Source: Ligustrum vulgare (taxonomy: Eukaryota > Streptophyta > Magnoliopsida > Lamiales > Oleaceae). From it: a stretch of 64,000 bases of DNA. A program made the translations under genes and the position numbers. Under the pieces are notes generated by a model. It was not told the origin of the DNA, did no database searches, and saw only the letters and a list, made by a program, of their open reading frames with translations. The stretch spans positions 11,879,501 through 11,943,500 of the forward strand of contig OY743190.1 in assembly GCA_963555705.1 (NCBI GenBank), in the 5' to 3' direction. Below, one piece after another: positions 57,440 through 64,000 of this stretch (its first letter is position 1; each line of letters opens with the position of its first letter).

Positions 57440-57660
57440 TTGATTCAGAAGAATTTATGAGTAGACATATGTCTATTATTGATAGAAAAGTCCATGTCTT
57501 AAGAAAACAAATTGATGCATTTAGTCAAAGTCCAGTGGGTTAAATATGGTTGGGTTAAATATGGTAGCGATGATGCTACATAAGAAGAAGAAGAAGAGAT
57601 TCTGATTAAGTGTTCAGAAATCATAAGATCAAGTAAGATTAATTTCGAGGACGAAATTAT
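57440..57660 (+). pseudogene. Chromodomain-region remnant at the end of a Ty3/gypsy pol
   Basis: Between about 57440 and 57645 the plus strand reads, with stops and a short duplication, I-I-D-R-K-V-H-V-L-R, then (W)-V-K-Y-G-S-D-D-A-T, E-E-E-E, and ends S-K-I-N-F-E-D-E. That is the order of the C-terminal chromodomain region of chromovirus integrases (I-L-D-R-K ... V-L-W ... A-T-W-E). It identifies the parental lineage of the element as a chromovirus. It is the only pol trace I can read. Confidence 0.65.
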
Positions 57661-57675
57661 TTTAAGGGGGTAAGT
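57660..57675 (+). other. Polypurine tract of the young element
   Basis: attttaaggggg (57659-57670) followed by taagtt and then TGTAGCG of the 3' LTR, preceded by tttcgaggacgaaatt, a wording typical just upstream of Ty3/gypsy 3' LTRs in plants. Confidence 0.85.
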
Positions 57676-57676
57676 T

Positions 57677-59618
57677 TGTAGCGACCAAGAATTTTTACGC
57701 GATTAATAATTATTTTAATAGAAAATCGTGTCGCTACTATTTCACCCATTTTTATTAAGTTAACGCCACGACGTATTCGTATAGCCAAGTCAAGAAATAA
57801 TCGAGATCGTTCGATTTTAAATTAAATTCCGAATTTCTAAAAATATCTCCATTCTCTTGATTTAAAGTATATTAAGTCTAAGTACTTAATTCAATGTTAT
57901 CCCAATATTTATTTATACAAAAATTACTTTTATTATTTAAATTAAGAAAATATATGCAAGCATGAGAGGTTCCATTATATATAATAATTATGAGAATCTT
58001 AATTTAATAAATATGGAAAAGTATATAAAAGGTTGATAGATTCCATTATATGTAATCATGAAGAGCATAATATTTGTATAAATATGGAAAAGTATATGAA
58101 TGAATTATATACTCCATTATATATAATCATGAAGAGCATAATATTTGTATAAATATGGAAAAGTATATGAATGATTGATAAGACTCCATTATATGTAATC
58201 ATGAAGAGCATAATATTTGTATAAATATGGAAAAGTATATGAATGAATTATATACTCCATTATATATAATCATGAAGAGCATAATATTTGTATAAATATG
58301 GAAAAGTATATGAATGATTGATAAGACTCCATTATATGTAATCATGAAGAGCATAATATTTGTATAAATATGGAAAAGTATATGAATGATTTATATACTC
58401 CATTATATATAATCATGAAGAGCATATTATTTGTATAAATATGGAAAAGTATATGAATGGTGCTTTACTTTAAGAAAAGGATGTGTTAAAATTAATAGAA
58501 TTGAATGATTATGTTTACAATATGCCAACTTTATACATCTATTTAAACCCATCTCTTTTACACACAACTCTACACATATACACTTATTTCCAATCTCTTG
58601 ACAAAATCCACAAGTAAGAGAAATTCAAGGTGGTCAAGAAAGTTTTGGTCCATTTACTACTACACTTCATTTTAATCTTTTAAAAGGTAAGTATATCTTA
58701 TGTTTTTATGAAAAGTAAGTATGTTTTTATGAAAGGTAAATACACCTTATGTTTTTATGAAAAGTAAGTATGTTTTTATGAAAGGTAAATACACCTTATG
58801 TTTTTATGAAAAGTAAGTATGTTTTTATGACAAGTAAGTATATCTTATGTTTTTATGAAAAGTAAGTATGTTTTTATGAAAGGTAAATACACCTTATGTT
58901 TTTATGAAAAGTAAGTATGTTTTTATGACAAGTAAGTATATCTTATGTTTTTATGAAAAGTAAGTATGTTTTTATGAAAAGTAAATACACCTTATGTTTT
59001 TATGAAAAGTAAGTATGTTTTTATGACAAGTAAGTATACCTTATGTTTTTATGAAAAGTAAGTATGTTTTTATGACAAGTAAGTATATCTTATGTTTTTA
59101 TGAAAATGTTTGGATCATTGCTATGAAATCAATCTCACAAGATTGTTATGGGTTCCATATGATATGTTTATGATTATGCTAAGGGGACCGGAGTTTAGTA
59201 GCGCTACACATAAGAATTCTTGCCATTTAAGTTCGGTAAAATTCTTGTGTCTCCCTATGTTTATGAATATTTCAATCCTATCCTATGTTATGATGAAAAT
59301 GATCCATATGCTTTCAAAAGAAAATTTATGCTTGGTATACTTACTGGGATTTTATAAATCTCACTCCACGATATTTACCATTTTCAGATAATTGAAGGTT
59401 CGAGGCGGTCAACATGGAAGTGGCAAAAGTGGTTAAGATTGATGAGATAATTATGTTGAACTTTATGTAAGAAAATTATGTTCTATTTTTATTCACAAAT
59501 AAAATTATGGGATTCTAATTATTATTTTGAATAATTTTACATTACTATTTAAGTCTCGATAATATGATATGAGTCACTTTTTGTGGCACTCGAATGGTCG
59601 AGAATTTGGGTCGTCACA
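57677..59618 (+). repeat. 3' LTR of the young Ty3/gypsy element (1942 bp)
   Basis: Near-identical to 51020-52962. Differences I can see: t/a near 58029, t/g near 58480, one T missing in a T-run near 58851, c/a near 59523 and c/t at about 59608. Both tandem arrays are preserved in register. Confidence 0.95.
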
Positions 59619-59623
59619 TATCG

Positions 59624-60580
59624 TTCCTTACCTTTTTCGATATAAGAGAAGACTTGATGGCAAGATTTGAAACATGAAATATTTTCTTGGATATCGTACC
59701 TGATTTTTTAATCCAATAAAAGTAATTAATGTATACTGATTTGTACTATAGAGAAATTCGTACAAGGAAAATATATATTGTATTGAACTAGAAGTTCATA
59801 TGTACAAGTGAAATAAATATTGAAATGAACCAGAAGTTCATACGTACAAGTGAAATATATATTGTATTGAACCAGAATGTTCATTGATACTGTATTGAAC
59901 CGAATGTTCATACATAGAAGTGAAATAAAATCATATTGAACCAGAAGTTTTATAATAACGGTTATATCATCAAAAGCCTCAAATTCTTTTCTATGTGAAC
60001 AAATTGAATAGAAATTGTTTCTCATACAACTATATCATGTATATGTCAATATGATGAAACAAGGATTAGCTCGTGAAGCTTTATAATTTATAAGAAGCGA
60101 TATATACACTCCATCAAAACGCACTTAGATATATAATTGAAATTATATCCCTAATTAGAAATGAAATATTGCGGCATTTTTAGCCAATTGATATAATATA
60201 AGATTTGCGAATATTATGGGGGAAAACATGCCTGAATCACAATTATGTCTGAAGCATAATGACGATCGATTCCAAAAACAAATATCTCTTGAATAATTGA
60301 GATGATCCCTTTGAGGCTAAATACTCATGGTGAGTAAAATGGACATAGTTAAATGATAAGAGATTCAGGTACCTGATGATGGAAAAGATAAAGAGATCTC
60401 TATATGTTATGTATATGTTGAGATGAATTGGAATCGACAAATAAGTCGACTAAATACTTTACACAACTCTCTTGTGAAAATGTGGTTGATGAAATATAAA
60501 ATACTTTGGCCAAATATAAAATCTCAATGTAGGGATTATTGTTAAAGGACCTGAAGTCCAAACACTTAAATGTGTAAATC
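59624..60580 (+). other. Copia interior beyond the nested element, non-coding
   Basis: 59624-59760 is the upstream flank of cassette copy 2: it aligns with 56885-57060 of copy 1 (shared gatttga...gatatggaatattttcttgga-like words). 59760-59960 contains four repeats of ttgaaccagaagttcatac / gtacaagtgaaata. The rest has no readable frame. Confidence 0.55.
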
Positions 60581-60584
60581 CAGC

Positions 60585-60830
60585 AGTTATTTGTACAAAT
60601 GAAAAATGTTACATAGTCGTAAAAGACAACTCGTTACGCGCGAAATTTTTCAAAGAACTGTCATAATATATGGTGGATGAGACTATAATCAAAATCATTA
60701 GCTTGAGCTCTTTGATATACCAATGAGTGAGATCAAAATGTATAATTCTTATCTCGGTACTTTGGGAGTATTCTTTGATGTACCAGTTGATCACAATACG
60801 TCGAGATTTCAAGTAAAATGATTATAGATT
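60585..60830 (+). pseudogene. Ty1/copia RNase H remnant
   Basis: The segment tttgtacaaatgaaaaatgt and onward reads, with stops, C-x-x-Q-M-K-N, then a K-T-T-R-Y-A-R-N-F-like run. This corresponds to the C-terminal RNase H region of copia elements (A-Q-M-K ... R-T-K-H-I ... F-F). Heavily decayed, short, and supported mainly by position before the 3' motifs and LTR. Confidence 0.45.
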
Positions 60831-61339
60831 ATATTTGAAATTGATATCTATTTCAATGATTTATTATACTTATGCAAATTAGAAATTATGGTTTATGAGA
60901 TGCAAGAACATACATGTATAATTATTGAAAAACTCAATATACCCAAAATAGTATCATTTCAGAATGATACAAATAACCCCATGATATAATATGTTGAAAT
61001 TGGAGTATACTATTATTGTAAATTATATTTGATATCTATGAAATTGATTATTTACCAGAAGTGAATTCGAAAATGAATATCTAATTATTCACCAGAAGTG
61101 AATTCTAGAAATTGAAATTGGATAATGTTTAATTATTCACCAGAAATGAATTCTAAATTCGATTATTCACCAGAAGTGAATCAATTTTAAGATTTTAAAA
61201 ATGCAATCGATCAATTAGTTAAACATTGCTTGATATAGCATGTTATGAGCTATGAACAATTTATACAAAGTTCATCATAAAAGATATGTTTTCGAGATTG
61301 AATCAATATACTTGTGATATTCCATGAGTGGAATAAATG

Positions 61340-62057
61340 CGCTCTGCACTATTTTTTTTTTCTTAGCTGGGGTTTTGTTCCACACGGTTTTCTTAACAAG
61401 GCTTTTGACGAGGCAGTACTTATGACGTATTAATGAGAATAATGTACTTCGCTAAAGTTTTGTCCCACAGAGTTTTCCTAACAAGGTTTTCAAGGCATTA
61501 TCACAGCTACCTATGAGCTATAATTTAGCAACACATTTTTGTACTAGAATGATATCAACAAATGAAGAAAAGCATAGACATCTTATGAAGAATGTTATGA
61601 TATCGGTTACACACAAGGTGATTTTTATATATACATATTCCAGATGAAAGATGATATCAATGTTCAAGAAGTTCCTGAATACTCGATTGCACACTTCAGG
61701 AGGAGAATCATGATGTACTCTTTTTCCTTCATCCAGGTTTTATCTTATTAGATTTTCCTGACAAGGTTTTAACAAGGCAGTGGTTGTACTCTTTTTCCTT
61801 GGTTCAGATTTTATCCTACTAGGTTTTACTGACAAGGTTTTAACGAGACAGTACTTCAGAACTTCAAGATTCAGTACAAGATTTGTTCTACTTATCATTT
61901 GATGTCATTTCGAACATTAGATTCAATAATTTACGATGACCAACATCAGGAGGAGCAGCTGTACTCTTTTTCCTTCACTCAGATTTTATCTCACTGTGTT
62001 TTCTTAGCAAGTTTTTAACGAGGTAGACAATTGTGTAATAGGTCATTCAATGGAGAG
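61340..62057 (+). repeat. Copia 3' motif series (ggttttatcccac...aacgaggcagt) and purine tract
   Basis: Five diverged copies of tttttcctt...ggttttatctcact...gttttcctaacaaggtttt...acgaggcagt begin near 61355, 61440, 61718, 61780 and 61960. This motif series stands between RNase H and the 3' LTR in several plant copia lineages. It ends in aatggagag at 62050-62057, the probable polypurine tract. Confidence 0.75.
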
Positions 62058-62262
62058 TGTTATAAATAATATAAATATACGTGAATGACCAATTACCATT
62101 ATACCCTTGTAAACTTTATGTTATTACGATTGTGCCATTGATCACCCCTATAAATAGGGGCCCATTGATTCATTCTAAATACACCTGAAGAATTTCTCTC
62201 ATTCTCTCTACCTCTATTTCTTGTTCTTTTAGTTTTTGGTAGTTTTCCAACAATTGTGTGCA
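62058..62262 (+). repeat. 3' LTR of the outer copia element
   Basis: TGTTATAAATAATATAAATAT ... tttggtagttttcca..., matching 44346-44558. Contains the TATA box ctataaatag (62149-62158). Divergence from the 5' copy is clearly greater than between the young element's LTRs. Confidence 0.8.
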
Positions 62263-62813
62263 TTGTGTCCCACATTTTAGAAAAAGAGAACAAAGAATCA
62301 AGAAAGTACAAATCATGGTAGGTACAACATTACTACGTTAACAAATTCTTGACAAAGAGTCTGACAAAAACTCTCACTTAGGGGGTGGGGGTCGATAATC
62401 ATTGCTCTGACCCCACACATCACGCGTGAGAACTTTTGTCAAGCTTTTTGTCAAGAACTTTTTTAAAATATGATAATTCATGTATTAATATTATTACAGT
62501 TGAGAGGTATACTCAAAGGAAATCTACCATTCAATGACAGTATGACAAGTAGCACAAGGTTGGATAATTTTTTGCCTTCCATATTTGATATAATGAAGAC
62601 AAATAGAGATTCGTATCTTATTTAACCATTTGATTTAGTATTCAATATATGTTTATCCTTTGTCTTTATGAAGTTTCGATTGAGGAAGGATGTAATGAAT
62701 AACATATTCGTAAAACTGAATCAGTAACAAAATATGTTTTATTTGAAGGCGATATGGAAGCTCAAATGCATTAGGAAATTAACAAAAAAAACTTGGATAT
62801 GAGTGTAGCGACT
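62263..62813. other. Intergenic, no gene seen
   Basis: AT-rich. One inverted pair stands out: ttcttgacaaagagtctgac (about 62345) against gtcaagctttttgtcaagaa (about 62437), around a gggggtgggggtcg block. No open frame of note. Confidence 0.5.
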
Positions 62814-64000
62814 CAGAATTTTTACGCAATTTTATAATTATTTTTAATATTTAAAAAATTGTGTCGCTACTATTTCACTCATTGTTTTGAAATTAACGCC
62901 GCGACGGATTCGTCTAGCCAAGTCAAGAAATATCGAATTTGTTCGATTTTAAATTAAAATTCGAATTTCTAAAATTATATTATTTTAATTATTTATTCAA
63001 AGTATTATTTTCAAAATGTATTTTTCAGTCCAAAATATATCTGTTTTAAAAGCGTTTCTTGATCAAAGATAGTTAAATTTTTAGTTGATTTCATCCCCAC
63101 GTTTTCTCCTCCTTTCTTTTCTCTTTACACCAAATCCATATCATATTAAATCAAATTATGATTATTCCATTCAATGATTTTATTTTCCACTATTCCCCAC
63201 AAATTCCTTTACAGCTCCATTTTTCATTATCCTCAGTACTACTCCGCCGAAAGCCATTCCCTACTGCCCAAGTTGAACTCTACACCACAAACCTCCCATG
63301 TGCAAACTCAATCTCAGCATCACCACCACAGCTTTTCCATCATTATATCAATCCACTAACTCACAACCATTCACTGCAAAGGCATCTTCTACTGCCCAAA
63401 TTGAACTCCAAACCAACACTGCCCTCTACCTCCATCAACCTGATTCAATTCATCGATTCATCACCAAACAAAGTTTCAACAATTCTGCTGCTATCAAACA
63501 CCCAATCACCGAAGACAATCACTCGGCTGTTTTCATTTCACCACAGCGAACATCATCTCCTCCGCCCTTCGAAACCACTAGTCAACCACACAATCCATCA
63601 CCACAGCCCACATCGCCGATAGAACCACGGCCACAAATAAACCACCCACTGGCCACTTCGATTATGACAACCAATCGAACCCAAAATCAAGAAATAAACT
63701 ACCCAACAATCACGATCTCACACCAAAATCCCGTGCCTAAGCCCAACCTTTTGTACACCGCCGGTGTTGCGCCGGCAGTAGATCGGATTTCTTCGTCGAT
63801 CGCAACCTTCGTCCTCTCGCCCTTTTCTCTCTGTCTCTGCCTCGCCTCGCTCTCTCTATCTCTTGTTTCTCCAAGTCGTGAAATGAAAGAGAGAGAATAA
63901 GATCTGAATATTATATTTGATTTTTCAGAATTTACTCTTTGGTCCATGAAGTTTTAATTTGTTTCAAATCAGTCCCTATGTTTTAAAAAGGTTTTATTTC
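62814..64000 (+). mobile_element. LTR of the TGTAGCGAC family, truncated by the window end
   Basis: TGTAGCGACTCAGAATTTTT at 62814, followed by gtgtcgctactatttcac and aattaacgccgcgacg, matches the starts of the LTRs at 51020 and 57677 and the reversed end of the 40682-44134 LTR. The Pro/Ser/His-rich open frames at 63158-63900 occupy the same relative place as those at 27489-28047 in the solo LTR, so they are LTR leader composition rather than genes. Whether this is a solo LTR or a full element cannot be seen. Confidence 0.8.

Larger units (their letters stand above)
51020..59618 (+). mobile_element. Young Ty3/gypsy (chromovirus-derived) LTR element carrying a LOG + NABP cassette in antisense
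   Basis: LTRs at 51020-52962 and 57677-59618 differ by only about four substitutions and one 1-bp indel by eye. A perfect 5-bp duplication TATCG flanks the element (51015-51019 and 59619-59623). The primer-binding site is at 52965-52976 and the polypurine tract at 57660-57675. The 4.7 kb interior has no gag, protease, reverse transcriptase or integrase core; only a chromodomain-region remnant lies before the polypurine tract. The middle carries LOG (55243-55896) and an NABP-like gene (56193-56744), both antisense to the element. It would need enzymes from a relative to move, yet inserted recently. Confidence 0.92.
44346..62262 (+). mobile_element. Ty1/copia-type retrotransposon carrying a LOG/NABP cassette, with two nested insertions
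   Basis: Matching LTRs at 44346-44558 and 62058-62262, a purine tract (aatggagag) just before the 3' LTR, an RNase H remnant (60585-60660), and a series of ctctttttccttcactcaggttttat...-type motifs at 61355-62030 characteristic of the 3' region of some copia lineages. Subtracting the solo LTR (46459-49573) and the Ty3/gypsy element (51020-59618) leaves about 6.2 kb. Gag and most of pol are unrecognisable; instead the decayed LOG/NABP copy 2 occupies the middle. No clear 5-bp target duplication was found, in keeping with age. Confidence 0.68.

Noticed and set aside
63158..63900. 200-codon Pro/Ser/His-rich open frame
   Set aside because: It is within an LTR of the TGTAGCGAC family at the same relative place as 27489-28047; no domain visible.

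Overview
The window is AT-rich plant nuclear DNA from a eudicot. The evidence is a 14-exon plant serine carboxypeptidase-like gene, a plant ZIP transporter gene, and a dense layering of plant LTR retrotransposons, solo LTRs, CACTA, MULE, hAT and Tourist-type elements. I cannot name the species. Only one host gene looks intact (the SCPL gene at 14977-18880). A second host gene (a ZIP metal transporter, 30426-33187, minus strand) is clearly broken. Everything else that codes is transposon-derived.

Layout. 1-3817: one end of a CACTA element on the minus strand, with terminal and subterminal inverted repeats and a transposase gene that has lost its catalytic core. 3818-12440: gene-poor DNA with two solo LTRs of one family, a Tourist-like MITE, an hAT-like MITE and a second Tourist-like MITE. 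12441-14640: a decayed MULE with a FAR1/MULE transposase fragment and a series of short hairpins. 14977-18880: the SCPL gene. 19513-20204: an hAT-like element. 20337-26257: a decayed Ty1/copia (Tork-like) element with a reverse solo LTR nested in its reverse transcriptase. 26863-29247: a solo LTR of a Ty3/gypsy-type family. 30426-33187: the ZIP pseudogene, hit in an exon by one solo LTR and just upstream of its start codon by another of the same family, the latter itself carrying an hAT-like insertion. 36504-40680: a long LTR with an Athila/Tat-style primer-binding site and a non-coding interior, interrupted by an inverted pair of related segments. 40682-44134: a reverse solo LTR.

44346-62262 is the most interesting part. 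It is a Ty1/copia-type element, recognised by matching short LTRs, an RNase H remnant and copia-type 3' motifs. It contains a decayed two-gene cassette, and is interrupted by a 3.1 kb solo LTR with its own target-site duplication and by a young 8.6 kb Ty3/gypsy element with near-identical 1.94 kb LTRs. That young element has lost almost all of gag-pol and instead carries, in antisense, an open copy of the same cassette: a cytokinin-activating LOG-like enzyme gene without introns, and a 199-codon gene with a basic patch plus four-cysteine cluster resembling the nucleic-acid-binding proteins of flexuous plant RNA viruses (carlavirus type). The cassette therefore occurs twice, in two different retrotransposon lineages, in the same antisense orientation. 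The two copies have diverged substantially, but the four cysteines are kept in both.

62814 to the end is the start of another LTR of the TGTAGCGAC family, running off the window. All family assignments are from reading the sequence; no database search was run.
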